Made by a program: the position numbers and the translations under genes. A stretch of 64,000 nt of DNA, taken from a candidate division WOR-3 bacterium. Its GTDB lineage: Bacteria; Hydrothermota; Tepidihabitantia; SM23-42; JAOAFX01. The stretch is from NCBI GenBank assembly GCA_039802005.1, contig JBDRVV010000010.1, positions 1-64,000 of the forward strand. Reading direction: 5' to 3'. Each line of letters starts with the position of its first letter. Position 1 is the stretch's first letter. This document shows positions 8,059 through 16,370 of this stretch, piece by piece. The notes under the pieces are model-generated. The model worked only from the letters and a program-made list of their open reading frames with translations. It did no database searches and was not told the DNA's origin.

Positions 8059-8988
8059 ATGCAATTAAAAGATATTGCAAAAATTATCAAAGGCAAGTTA
8101 TATGGTAGAGATATTGAAATAAAGACCATTCTACCACCTGAAGAGGCTGATAGAAATAGCATTACTTTTTTATTTAATACAAGTCTCCAAACCGAGGCGG
8201 GGGCAGTGATTTCTGAAGTAAGAATCAGTGGTAAAAATTGTATTGTTGTAAATAATTGCAAGAAAGCAATGTATTATCTACTCAAAAGAATTTCAAATTT
8301 GAAAAGGGAACCCCGCATTGCCTCAACAGCAGTGATTGCAAATGACACAAAAATTTCAAATTCCAGCACTATTGAAGATTATGCAGTCATAAAAAGTGGT
8401 GTAAAGATTGGAAAGGGTTGCTATATTGGATGCGGCGTTTACATTGATGAGGATGTAACATTAGGAGACTATTGCACAATTGAACATAATGTAGCAATAT
8501 ATAAGAATACAATCATCGGCAATTATGTTTACATTGGGGCAAATAGTGTCATTGGTAAAGAAGGATTCGGTTATGTAAAAATTAAAAGATATAAACGCAT
8601 ACCGCATATTGGTAATGTCATAATTGAAGACTATGTTGAAATCGGTTCCTGTGTTTGTATTGACCGTGCAACGATTGGAAAGACGATAATTGGTTCGGGT
8701 ACAAAAATAGACAATCTCGTCCATATCGCACATAATGTTCATATCGGGGAAAATTGTCTTATTATGGGACAAGCAGGTATTGCTGGTTCTACAAAGATTG
8801 GTGATAATGTAATAATATGTGGCCAGAGCGGTGTCAGCGACCATTTAAAGATCGGTGAAAATGCTGTGATTTATGCAAAGAGTGCGGTTTTTTCCAATCT
8901 TGCCCCAAACAAAAAATATTCAGGGATTCCAGCCCGTGAGCATTACTTAGTGCTTAAGGCACTCGCAAGGCTTTATAAGGATCTTTAA
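8059..8988 (+). CDS. lpxD: UDP-3-O-acylglucosamine N-acyltransferase LpxD
   Basis: LpxD adds the second acyl chain (on the 2-amino group) in lipid A synthesis, using acyl-ACP. The protein is 309 aa; E. coli LpxD is about 340. After an N-terminal uridine-binding domain (1-100) there is a long left-handed beta-helix of hexapeptide repeats (about 100-285: [48 protein letters not shown]). The catalytic His is in [16 protein letters not shown] (about 220). ACP is encoded at 54741-54980. It starts 5 nt after a -10 box. It overlaps lpxC by one base. Confidence 0.93.
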   Translation: MQLKDIAKIIKGKLYGRDIEIKTILPPEEADRNSITFLFNTSLQTEAGAVISEVRISGKNCIVVNNCKKAMYYLLKRISNLKREPRIASTAVIANDTKISNSSTIEDYAVIKSGVKIGKGCYIGCGVYIDEDVTLGDYCTIEHNVAIYKNTIIGNYVYIGANSVIGKEGFGYVKIKRYKRIPHIGNVIIEDYVEIGSCVCIDRATIGKTIIGSGTKIDNLVHIAHNVHIGENCLIMGQAGIAGSTKIGDNVIICGQSGVSDHLKIGENAVIYAKSAVFSNLAPNKKYSGIPAREHYLVLKALARLYKDL

Positions 8989-9755
8989 TGATGGGAAAAA
9001 AATGGACGATTCAAGGAAATTGTTTATCTGGTGGCAGTTGCCGTGTAGATTTTTACTCCTCAACTGATTTTTTTATCAATATCCATAAGGATGGAGAATC
9101 CTCAAAAATACTGCCGACTTTTAAAAACATATCTGTTGAAAATCATACGATTTCAATCGGAGAAAAAGTAAAAGTAGTTGAACATCTTTTTTCTGCCTTT
9201 TATGGGTTGAATATCTTCAATATTGGAATTGAGATTTATGGGGAAGAATTGCCATTCTTTGATGGCTCAAGTATGGATTTTGTAAAAATATTAAAGGATT
9301 TTCCCGTTAAAGAGAATAACGAATATCTGAAGATAAATAGAAATCTCTTTATCAGGGAGAGAAATTCATTTATTCTTTTTGAACCAAATGGAAATGAACT
9401 TTTTATTGATATGGAATTAAACCATCCCTATATAGGAGAACAAAAAATTTCTATTTTCGTCACCAAAGAAAATTATATTAAAGAAATTGCCCCTGCCCGC
9501 ACATTCGTATTTACTGATGAATCTGACCCGAGATTGAAAAACTTACCTCCATATGGGATAGGCATAACCGCTACAAAAATTTATAGCACTGAGCCCCTGC
9601 GATTCCCTGATGAACCTGTGCGCCATAAAATCCTTGATTTGCTCGGAGATTTATATATCTTGCGAAAGAAACTGACAGGGAAAATTATCGCAAGGAATAC
9701 ATCGCACAAACTTAATTTAAAATTTGTCAAAGAGATTTTATCTATCGTTGGATAA
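8988..9755 (+). CDS. lpxC: UDP-3-O-acyl-N-acetylglucosamine deacetylase LpxC
   Basis: LpxC is the zinc amidase that commits UDP-sugar to lipid A. At 255 aa it is shorter than the usual about 300, but the key motifs are there: VKVVEHLFSAFYGL (zinc-binding His near residue 67), ELPFFDGSSMDF, PARTFVF (about 165), RHKILDLLGDLYIL (His and Asp ligands, about 210) and TSHKLNLKFV (catalytic His near the C-terminus). The first ATG (8988) overlaps the lpxD stop in TAATGATGG; ATG 8991 is equally possible. The N-terminal half seems trimmed compared with model LpxC. Order lpxD-lpxC in one transcript puts two successive-pathway enzymes together, although LpxC acts before LpxD. Confidence 0.92.
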   Translation: MMGKKWTIQGNCLSGGSCRVDFYSSTDFFINIHKDGESSKILPTFKNISVENHTISIGEKVKVVEHLFSAFYGLNIFNIGIEIYGEELPFFDGSSMDFVKILKDFPVKENNEYLKINRNLFIRERNSFILFEPNGNELFIDMELNHPYIGEQKISIFVTKENYIKEIAPARTFVFTDESDPRLKNLPPYGIGITATKIYSTEPLRFPDEPVRHKILDLLGDLYILRKKLTGKIIARNTSHKLNLKFVKEILSIVG

Positions 9756-9758
9756 GAT

Positions 9759-10085
9759 TTAAACCCGACTCTTTCTAATCCTGATGATTGCACTGTAAAA
9801 TGTATAGGCGATAATCACACCCCCGAATAGCCAGAACCAGAATGGAACATTATGGCCGAATATTGCAACATAAACAAAAGGGGCAATAGTTGTGATGCCA
9901 AGAACGATACCAAATATCCTTACCTGATCAAAATTTTTATCCTTCAATCCTCTGATAATTTTATATATAGAAAACCAGAAAAAAGGTGCACCACCAAAAT
10001 AAATAACAGCAAAGACTACGGGATTAACACCATAATCAGTCTGAATTTTGAATAACCAGTTTTTTAAATACTCAATCAAGTTCAA
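9759..10085 (-). CDS. Small membrane protein of unknown function
   Basis: 108 aa starting with TTG at 10085, 2 nt after the stop of the aldehyde dehydrogenase gene, so probably translated by coupling. Three hydrophobic segments are visible: VFAVIYFGGAPFFWFSIYKI (about 24-43), IFGIVLGITTIAPFVYVAIF (about 57-76) and PFWFWLFGGVIIAYTFYSAI (about 81-100), then a basic tail RIRKSRV. I do not recognise the family. Its 3' end faces lpxC, with 3 nt between stops. Confidence 0.65.
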   Translation of the reverse strand: MNLIEYLKNWLFKIQTDYGVNPVVFAVIYFGGAPFFWFSIYKIIRGLKDKNFDQVRIFGIVLGITTIAPFVYVAIFGHNVPFWFWLFGGVIIAYTFYSAIIRIRKSRV

Positions 10086-10087
10086 TG

Positions 10088-11497
10088 CTATTCTATCTCA
10101 TCAAAGATAATCAACTTTTCTTCGGTCATCTCTTTTATTGCAAACTCCGGTCCTTCCCTGCCCAGTCCACTACCCTTCATACCACCGTAAGGCATATTAT
10201 CAACACGGAATGTTGGTATTTCATTTATTAACACGCCCCCGGATTCAATCTCTTTAGCACATTTCAAAGCAAGATTTATATCTTTTGTGAAGATGCCAGT
10301 CTGGAGTCCATACTTTGTATTATTAACCTTCATAATAACTTCATCAATGGTTTTAAATTTATTCACTCCAACCATCGGTGCAAATGCCTCTTCCTGGATT
10401 ATCTTCGCATTTTCATCAACATCAAAGATGATTGTGGGTAAAAAGATACTCCCCACTCTTGAACCACCAAGAATCAATATACCTTTATGTTTCTTTGCAT
10501 CCTCAACAAACTCTTCTGCCTTTTTTAATGATGGCTCATCAATCATCGGTCCCATTTCTGTATCTTCAAGAATCGGGTCACCATATTTTATCTGACCAAC
10601 CTCAAGTGATAATTCCCTCAAGAATTCATCTGCTATCTCTTCTTCTACATAGACCCTCTGGACTGAAATGCATACCTGTCCCGCAAGTGTATAACCACCT
10701 TTGCGAATCTTTTTTGCTACAAGTTTTAATGGCGCATCCTTAAATACAATTACCGCTGAATTTGAACCCAGTTCCATTGTCACTTTTTTCATACCACAGT
10801 TAGCCATAATCGTCTCTCCAACTTCTAATGAGCCGGTGAAACTCACCTTCCTAATTTCCGGCGCCCTCACCAGTGCCATTCCAACGGTTGAACCCGGACC
10901 AACGAGAACTGAAATTCCTTGTTCCGGTAACCCTGCTTCAATCAATGCCTCAGCAAGCATTATTCCTGAAAGCGGAGTCTTCGTTGCCGGTTTGAAAATG
11001 ACCGCATTTCCTGCTGCTATCGCCGGTCCAATCTTATGGCAACTCAAATTTAAAGGAAAATTAAATGGCGATATCGTTAGAACGATACCCACGGGAACGC
11101 GCATATAAAATCCAATTTTTTTGGTTGAACCGGCGAGGTCCATTCTGACGGTTTCGCCTTTTAATGTCATTGCTGCAATACTTGATAGTTTTATCGTGTT
11201 TATTGCACGTTCAACTTCTGTCCTTGCTTCATTTATCGTTTTACCAACCTCCAGGCAGATTGTGCGGGCAAAATCTTCTTTTTTTTCAGAAATTATCTTT
11301 GCGGTCCGCTCAAGTATTTTTGCCCTTTCTCCTGCCGGCATGTTTTTTAATATTCTATAACCCTCTTGAGCAATCTGGATTGCTTCAGCAACATCTTTTT
11401 CTGTGCTCAATCCAATTTCTTCTATCAATTGATTATTATAAGGATTTATCACACCAACCTTTTTGTCTCTGATTACTCTTTTTCCTCTGATAAACAT
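10088..11497 (-). CDS. NAD(P)-dependent aldehyde dehydrogenase
   Basis: 469 aa, typical of the family. Motifs in order: ISPFNFPLNLSCHKIGPAIA (cofactor binding and the catalytic-site Asn, about residue 140), FTGSLEVGE (Rossmann Gly motif, about 220), TMELGSNSAVIVF with the general-base Glu (about 240), AGQVCISVQRVYV with the nucleophile Cys (about 275) and EEAFAPMVGVNKF (about 370). It resembles the lactaldehyde/GapN-like branch, where methanogen and thermophile enzymes oxidise lactaldehyde or glyceraldehyde-3-phosphate; the substrate is not decidable here. It starts 5 nt after a -10 box and shares a transcript with the small membrane protein gene downstream. Confidence 0.9.
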   Translation of the reverse strand: MFIRGKRVIRDKKVGVINPYNNQLIEEIGLSTEKDVAEAIQIAQEGYRILKNMPAGERAKILERTAKIISEKKEDFARTICLEVGKTINEARTEVERAINTIKLSSIAAMTLKGETVRMDLAGSTKKIGFYMRVPVGIVLTISPFNFPLNLSCHKIGPAIAAGNAVIFKPATKTPLSGIMLAEALIEAGLPEQGISVLVGPGSTVGMALVRAPEIRKVSFTGSLEVGETIMANCGMKKVTMELGSNSAVIVFKDAPLKLVAKKIRKGGYTLAGQVCISVQRVYVEEEIADEFLRELSLEVGQIKYGDPILEDTEMGPMIDEPSLKKAEEFVEDAKKHKGILILGGSRVGSIFLPTIIFDVDENAKIIQEEAFAPMVGVNKFKTIDEVIMKVNNTKYGLQTGIFTKDINLALKCAKEIESGGVLINEIPTFRVDNMPYGGMKGSGLGREGPEFAIKEMTEEKLIIFDEIE

Positions 11498-11502
11498 AAT
11501 GA

Positions 11503-11530
11503 ATTATATCAATATTTCTAAGTTTGTAAA
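11503..11530 (-). promoter_or_regulatory. Leaderless-type promoter of the aldehyde dehydrogenase gene
   Basis: Reverse strand: TTTACA (11530-11525), 16-nt spacer, TATAAT (11508-11503), then 5 nt to ATG 11497. Confidence 0.7.
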
Positions 11531-11541
11531 GGAGAAAATAT

Positions 11542-12792
11542 TTATAGCCTTTTTCTCTCCTGAGCGGGTATTGAATGTAAGATAAAGACGGCAAGGATTG
11601 TTAAAGAACCAATTATTAAACCGGTGAGCCTGAGAATAGTGAATGGTTTTAAAATATTTGAAATCAACCCAATCCCTGCTGCACAGATAAGAAAGGCAAG
11701 ATTTATGACAAATTCCTTTGTTGCAAAAGTTCTGCCCCTGATTGATTTTAGAACATCCTCCTGCAAGATTGTATCCTGGGCAATACCCACAAAAGAAAAT
11801 ACCATTCCAGAAACAAATGCAATAGAATATAAAAATATGGGTGTAATGAAAAATGGTCCAACGATAAAGAATAAAGATAAAATCGTCATACTACATATGA
11901 TTATCAATGGGCGATTGAATTTTCTGCCAAAAAATCCCATAAGTATGCCACCCAAAAACATTCCCGCGCCGATTATACCACCGAGCCAGCCCACACCCGC
12001 TGTTCCCATATTGAATGTTTGCTGGATTAAATATATCAATACCGTGTAGGCAATTGCTGCGGAAAAAGGTAAAACAAAGACCGAAATCATTACAAACATA
12101 ACAACCCGGTCGTGAAATAGTAAATTTACCAATTCTTTTAAATCAAGCAAGAATAATCTAAGCGATTCTTTCAATTTTTTTCTTAAAGATATTTCACTTT
12201 TTGCTGATGGTTCAAATAATATTTTTGCACCCATACCAAGCGCAAGTAAACCAGCGATAAGATGGGTGCTCGCATCAATGTAAAATCCTAATCTCCAGCC
12301 TACCCATTTTATTAAATAACCGCCACCGACCATTCCTAAGAATGTGGCAATGCGGGCAATCGTTATAATAAAAGAATTTGCTGAGACGAGTTCATTATAT
12401 TCAACTAAATCTGGAATTACCGCATTCTTTGCAGTATTATTAAAGACATCAAGCGCGAAAAATATAAAAACGAGTATCCATATTGGAACTAAACTATCAA
12501 ATAGAATTACAAAACTCGGTGTCAAAAATATCAAAATGGATTGGATCAAATGGCAGCGAAACATTATGGTCTGCCGATTCCAGTGATCGACAATTACACC
12601 GACAAATGGTGCAAGTATTATTACCGGGAGTGAGAATGTTACGGCAAATTCACTGAATGCCGAGACCTTGCCCGGATATTTTGCACCGATGAGCGTAATT
12701 ATGACCATATGGGTCAATCTGTCTCCTAACTGGGATGTTCCATTAGATAGAGTAAGAAATAGAATTCCCTTTTTCTTAAAAAGATTGAGCAT
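11542..12792 (-). CDS. MFS transporter (EntS/MFS_3-like exporter)
   Basis: 416 aa with about 12 hydrophobic segments. The N-terminus (LFLTLSNGTSQLGDRLTHM, then PFVGVIVDHWNRQTIM) has the loop 2-3 motif of the MFS_3/enterobactin-exporter branch (G..DrwnRr), and AFVSGMVFSFVGIAQDTILQ with RGRTFATKEF in the second half fits the same group. It probably exports a small molecule; no substrate gene lies next to it. ATG 12792 is 5 nt after a -10 box with no ribosome site. Confidence 0.85.
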   Translation of the reverse strand: MLNLFKKKGILFLTLSNGTSQLGDRLTHMVIITLIGAKYPGKVSAFSEFAVTFSLPVIILAPFVGVIVDHWNRQTIMFRCHLIQSILIFLTPSFVILFDSLVPIWILVFIFFALDVFNNTAKNAVIPDLVEYNELVSANSFIITIARIATFLGMVGGGYLIKWVGWRLGFYIDASTHLIAGLLALGMGAKILFEPSAKSEISLRKKLKESLRLFLLDLKELVNLLFHDRVVMFVMISVFVLPFSAAIAYTVLIYLIQQTFNMGTAGVGWLGGIIGAGMFLGGILMGFFGRKFNRPLIIICSMTILSLFFIVGPFFITPIFLYSIAFVSGMVFSFVGIAQDTILQEDVLKSIRGRTFATKEFVINLAFLICAAGIGLISNILKPFTILRLTGLIIGSLTILAVFILHSIPAQERKRL

Positions 12793-12797
12793 ATGGA

Positions 12798-12825
12798 AGT
12801 TTATTGATTATTTGGGAAAAGTCAA
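12798..12825 (-). promoter_or_regulatory. Leaderless-type promoter of the MFS exporter gene
   Basis: Reverse strand: TTGACT (12825-12820), 16-nt spacer, TAAACT (12803-12798), then 5 nt to ATG 12792. Confidence 0.65.
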
Positions 12826-12897
12826 TTGTACCCTGATAGAAAACTTTTTTGAATATATAAATTATGAATGGTCCGATTTACTCTAAATATCATTTCC

Positions 12898-13012
12898 CTG
12901 ATTCTCATATTGGTGATAGTAATTCTTTTAAGGAGGCTAGGCTCTATGTTGCCTTGGTAGAATTTTTCAGGCACAAAGGACCCAACGAATGGTGGGCTTT
13001 TTTGTTTTTTTA
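12898..13012 (+). other. Possible structured RNA with terminator-like 3' end in the gap before the GGDEF gene
   Basis: The 368-nt gap 12793-13160 has no convincing gene. Inside it, AATTCT ... AGAATT and GCCT ... AGGC can pair in a nested way, and then CCCAACGAATGGTGGG forms a small stem followed directly by TTTTTTGTTTTTTT, the form of an intrinsic terminator on the plus strand. The part AGGCACAAAGGACC weakly recalls the 3' core of glycine riboswitches, but the 5' core is not convincing. A 60-residue open frame (12864-13046) crosses it and reads into the T-run as WWAFLFFYK; I judge that to be chance. TTTTCAGGCACA occurs again at 13127-13138. Confidence 0.3.
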
Positions 13013-13127
13013 TAAGTATGAAAGGGATGACTCTCAAAGCAATTGATGCCTATTAGAGTTTCTAAAGATAACAATTGTTATATTTAACAGCAGACGGCAT
13101 TAAAAATTTAATGAATTTTCATAGGGT

Positions 13128-13155
13128 TTTCAGGCACAGAATTTGCATTTATAGT
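13128..13155 (+). promoter_or_regulatory. Weak leaderless-type promoter of the GGDEF gene
   Basis: TATAGT (13150-13155) lies 5 nt before ATG 13161. The -35 position (16 nt upstream, TTTCAG) is a poor match and overlaps the second copy of TTTTCAGGCACA, so an activator site is possible. Confidence 0.4.
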
Positions 13156-13160
13156 AATTG

Positions 13161-15077
13161 ATGAAGATTATAGATCTCTCAAGGTTACCTATAAGGAGAA
13201 AGGTGTTGGGCTACCTCTTCATAAGTGTTCTCATTTTATTGATTGCTGTCATTGTCTTCTCGCGGATAATCTTGCAAAAACAATTTCAGAATATAGCCTA
13301 TGAACAGATAGATGACAAAGCTGAAATGGTTCACAAACTTATAGAGGCTGAAATACAAAGGCTTGTTCAAATTAATAAGGATTGGGGCGCCTGGGATGAA
13401 ACATATTTATATGTCCAAGGAAGAAATCCGGTTTACAAGGAAAAAAATCTTATTCCTTCTTCTTTCGTCACACTGGATATTAGATTTATAATCTATTACG
13501 ACCTTAATATAAGTATAATATACGCTGGTGAATATGAACCTGAACCTGATTCAATAAGAGAACCCGATAACGAATTACTCAATAAATTTGCTCAAATAAT
13601 CCGCAATGAGCAATTAAGAAATTATTTAATTACGGGTGTTTGTACAATCATCAATAACGAGCCTTATCTAATATCTGCGGAATCTATCCTCACCAGTCAG
13701 CATAAAGGGCCTTTGGTTGGCTGGCTTTTAATGGCGAGAAGATTAGACCTGAATCCGATTATGCATTTAACCGGTATTAGTATTGATATCAGATATGATG
13801 ACTCAGCGACTCTTTGTGCCTTAAGTAATGCAAAAGAGCAACACATAACTTCAAAATGGACTGAAAAAGATAGAATCTGTGCCAGCCATAAATTTTACGA
13901 TGTCATATCTCAAAAAATGATTGCTGTAAAAATATCTGAAATCAATGAATTAATGCTGCAGGGGAAAAATACGGAAATATACATAATAATAGCAATCATT
14001 GTTTTTGGTTTTTTGATTTTCCATGCACTACTGATCGTGGTCAACACATCAATTTTAAAACCGATCGTCCGAATTTCTAAACAATTAGGCGAAATTGATT
14101 TAAATAAAACCACAAAAAAGATTGAAGTTTCCAATTACAGCAAAGAATTCAGTCTTCTTGCTGAAGAAGTAAATTGCATGCTCACAAAGATTGACCAGCA
14201 GAAAAAAGAAATCATTGAAAGTGAAAATAGATACCGTGACCTTGTGGAAAATGCCGAAGTCGGAATACTTATTGATGATATAGACGGCAATGTAGTATAT
14301 TTCAACGATAAACTTGCCCATCTTTTCGGTTATACACCTGAAGAATTCAAAAAATTAAGTGTTGAAGATTATATTCACCCCGAAAGTCTTAAACTTGTGA
14401 GAATCTATCACCGGCAGAGAGTCAAAGGAGAAGCTAGTCCTAAAATGTATGAGATAAAGGGTATTCACAAAAAGGGTTATATAATTAATCTTGAAGTTAA
14501 TACGCTTGTTCTTAAAAAAGAAGATCGGATTATCGGAACAAGAAATTACATCGTGGACATAACCGAGCGCAAAAGAATTGAGGAAAAATTGAGTATAGAA
14601 TCAATTACTGATGAATTAACTGGACTATTCAACCGTCGCGGATTCTTTTCGTTTGCCGAACAGCAGGTTAATCTATCAAAAAGAACCGGTAAAGGGTTTT
14701 ATATTTTTTATTGTGATTTGAATAATATGAAGCAATTAAATGATAGGTTTGGACATAGCACTGGAGATATTATGCTAAAACAGGTAGCAAATATATTAAA
14801 AAATAGTTTTAGAAAATCCGATATCATTTCTCGAGTAGGCGGGGATGAATTTGTTGTTTTGGCAAATGAAGCACAACCAGAGAGTATTAATGTAATGTTA
14901 AATCGTTTAAAAACTAATATTGAAAAATTTAATGAAACAAAACAATATCCGGATGTTTCTTTGAGTATTGGCTATGCATATTTTAACCCAAATAATTCAA
15001 AAACCCTTGATGATATCATTAATATTGCGGATAAGATGATGTATGAAGAAAAATTAAAATTCAGGCAAAAAAATTAG
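13161..15077 (+). CDS. Membrane CHASE4-PAS-GGDEF diguanylate cyclase
   Basis: About 638 aa. Helix 1 (LGYLFISVLILLIAVIVFSR, about 17-36) and helix 2 (IYIIIAIIVFGFLIFHALLI, about 272-291) enclose a roughly 230-residue sensor. That sensor has the CHASE4 mark WGAWDETYLYV. A short HAMP-like linker follows (ILKPIVRISKQL), then a coiled coil, then a PAS domain (YRDLVENAEVGILIDDIDG ... GTRNYIVDITERK, about 355-475). The C-terminal GGDEF domain has the intact active-site loop (RVGGDEFVVLANE), so it should make c-di-GMP from two GTP; no RxxD inhibitory site is seen clearly before it. It starts 5 nt after TATAGT with no ribosome site. No EAL or PilZ gene is in the window. Confidence 0.92.
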   Translation: MKIIDLSRLPIRRKVLGYLFISVLILLIAVIVFSRIILQKQFQNIAYEQIDDKAEMVHKLIEAEIQRLVQINKDWGAWDETYLYVQGRNPVYKEKNLIPSSFVTLDIRFIIYYDLNISIIYAGEYEPEPDSIREPDNELLNKFAQIIRNEQLRNYLITGVCTIINNEPYLISAESILTSQHKGPLVGWLLMARRLDLNPIMHLTGISIDIRYDDSATLCALSNAKEQHITSKWTEKDRICASHKFYDVISQKMIAVKISEINELMLQGKNTEIYIIIAIIVFGFLIFHALLIVVNTSILKPIVRISKQLGEIDLNKTTKKIEVSNYSKEFSLLAEEVNCMLTKIDQQKKEIIESENRYRDLVENAEVGILIDDIDGNVVYFNDKLAHLFGYTPEEFKKLSVEDYIHPESLKLVRIYHRQRVKGEASPKMYEIKGIHKKGYIINLEVNTLVLKKEDRIIGTRNYIVDITERKRIEEKLSIESITDELTGLFNRRGFFSFAEQQVNLSKRTGKGFYIFYCDLNNMKQLNDRFGHSTGDIMLKQVANILKNSFRKSDIISRVGGDEFVVLANEAQPESINVMLNRLKTNIEKFNETKQYPDVSLSIGYAYFNPNNSKTLDDIINIADKMMYEEKLKFRQKN

Positions 15078-15080
15078 ATA

Positions 15081-15108
15081 TTGACCTTTATCAAAAAATT
15101 TGTATAAT
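15081..15108 (+). promoter_or_regulatory. Leaderless-type promoter of the aspartate kinase gene
   Basis: TTGACC (15081-15086), 16-nt spacer, TATAAT (15103-15108), then 6 nt to ATG 15115. Confidence 0.75.
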
Positions 15109-15114
15109 CAAAAG

Positions 15115-16323
15115 ATGGCACTTACTGTTGTCAAATTCGGTGGAACATCGGTTGGCAGTGCAAATTTAATATTAAAGGCTGCACGCCGTGTGTTTGAGCA
15201 GAAGAAAAGCAGCGATGTTATTGTCGTTGTCTCGGCAATGGGGCATACGACCGATGAATTGATAAAACTATCAAGTCAGATAACAAAAAATCCGCGGGCA
15301 AGGGAAATGGATATGCTCCTAACTGCGGGAGAAAGGATTTCAGTTGCATTATTCACAATGGCACTACAAAAATGGGGATTGAAGGCAATTTCTTTCACCG
15401 GTTCACAGGTTGGTATCATTACTGACAATCGCCATACCGATGCGCGAATAATAGAGATTCGTGGTGAAAGAATAAAAAATGCCCTAAATCAGGGGTTTGT
15501 TCCTGTGGTCTGCGGGTTTCAGGGTGTGAGTTTTGAGAAGGAGATAACCACTTTAGGCAGGGGTGGTTCTGATACGACCGCGGTTGCCATTGCTGCTGCT
15601 TTGAATGCGCAGAAATGTATCATTTATACGGATGTGGATGGAGTATTCACCGAAGACCCAAATAGATTTCCCGGCGTGAAAAAGATAGATAAGATTTCTT
15701 ACGAAGAAATGCTGGAACTTGCAAGCCGTGGGGCAAAGGTTTTACATCCAAGGGCAACCGGGATCGGTGCAAGATTCGGCATTCCAATTGAAGTAAAGAA
15801 TAGTTTTAATAAAAAACCGGGCACACTAATTACCCATATAAACGGGATGGAACATCCAAAGCCCAAGGCAATAACTCATAGTGAAGGATTGTACTTAATA
15901 ACCCTTGTCCAGGTACCAAAAAATCCTAAATATCTATCTCAGATTACGACTGAATTAACAAATGCCGGTGTCCATTTGAAATTCTTCTTCCACGGAATTT
16001 CTGATGCACCACATTTTGACCTTTCTTTCATTACGCCCCTTGAAGAACGGGAACTGGTACAAAAGATAATCAAAAGGCTTGCAAAGGGTTTAAAGATAAA
16101 AGAAATAAAAGAATCTCTTGATATCTGTTCAATGAGTATCATTGGTGCGGGTATCGGTTCTGACCACAAAATTCTCGCTGAAATATTCAAAGAACTTTCA
16201 AAAGCAAAAACCCATATTGAGGCAGTCACAACATCCGAATTATCAATCAATATATTCTTAAAGAAAAAATTCCTTGAGAAATCAATCAATTCATTATTGA
16301 AAAAATTTCAATTAAAGAAATAA
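15115..16323 (+). CDS. Aspartate kinase
   Basis: Phosphorylates aspartate, the first step toward lysine, threonine and methionine. 402 aa from ATG 15115; upstream codons in frame belong to the -10 region. KFGGTSVGS (about 6-14) is the Asp-kinase signature, TLGRGGSDTTAVAIAAALNA (about 148-167) the catalytic loop, and YTDVDGVFTEDPN (about 177) the nucleotide site. The C-terminal about 130 residues hold two ACT-like repeats (TLVQVPKNPKYLSQITTEL; SIIGAGIGSDHKILAEIF), the usual site for feedback control by amino acids. No other gene of the pathway is near. Confidence 0.93.
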   Translation: MALTVVKFGGTSVGSANLILKAARRVFEQKKSSDVIVVVSAMGHTTDELIKLSSQITKNPRAREMDMLLTAGERISVALFTMALQKWGLKAISFTGSQVGIITDNRHTDARIIEIRGERIKNALNQGFVPVVCGFQGVSFEKEITTLGRGGSDTTAVAIAAALNAQKCIIYTDVDGVFTEDPNRFPGVKKIDKISYEEMLELASRGAKVLHPRATGIGARFGIPIEVKNSFNKKPGTLITHINGMEHPKPKAITHSEGLYLITLVQVPKNPKYLSQITTELTNAGVHLKFFFHGISDAPHFDLSFITPLEERELVQKIIKRLAKGLKIKEIKESLDICSMSIIGAGIGSDHKILAEIFKELSKAKTHIEAVTTSELSINIFLKKKFLEKSINSLLKKFQLKK

Positions 16324-16370
16324 GTAACATTGGGCCAATTGTGAAGATGTTAGATAACAAAAGATTATAG

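Noticed and set aside
10287-11472. Several long open frames opposite the aldehyde dehydrogenase
   Set aside because: The reverse-strand gene has all catalytic motifs; these plus-strand frames lack start signals and protein-like patterns.
12945-12990. A glycine riboswitch
   Set aside because: Only the AGGCA-x-AAGGAC part resembles it; the GCCGAAGG core, second aptamer and a glycine-related gene are missing.
12864-13046. A 60-residue open frame in the gap before the GGDEF gene
   Set aside because: It runs through the stem and T-run (giving WWAFLFFYK), has no ribosome site or proper leaderless spacing, and shows no protein-like pattern.
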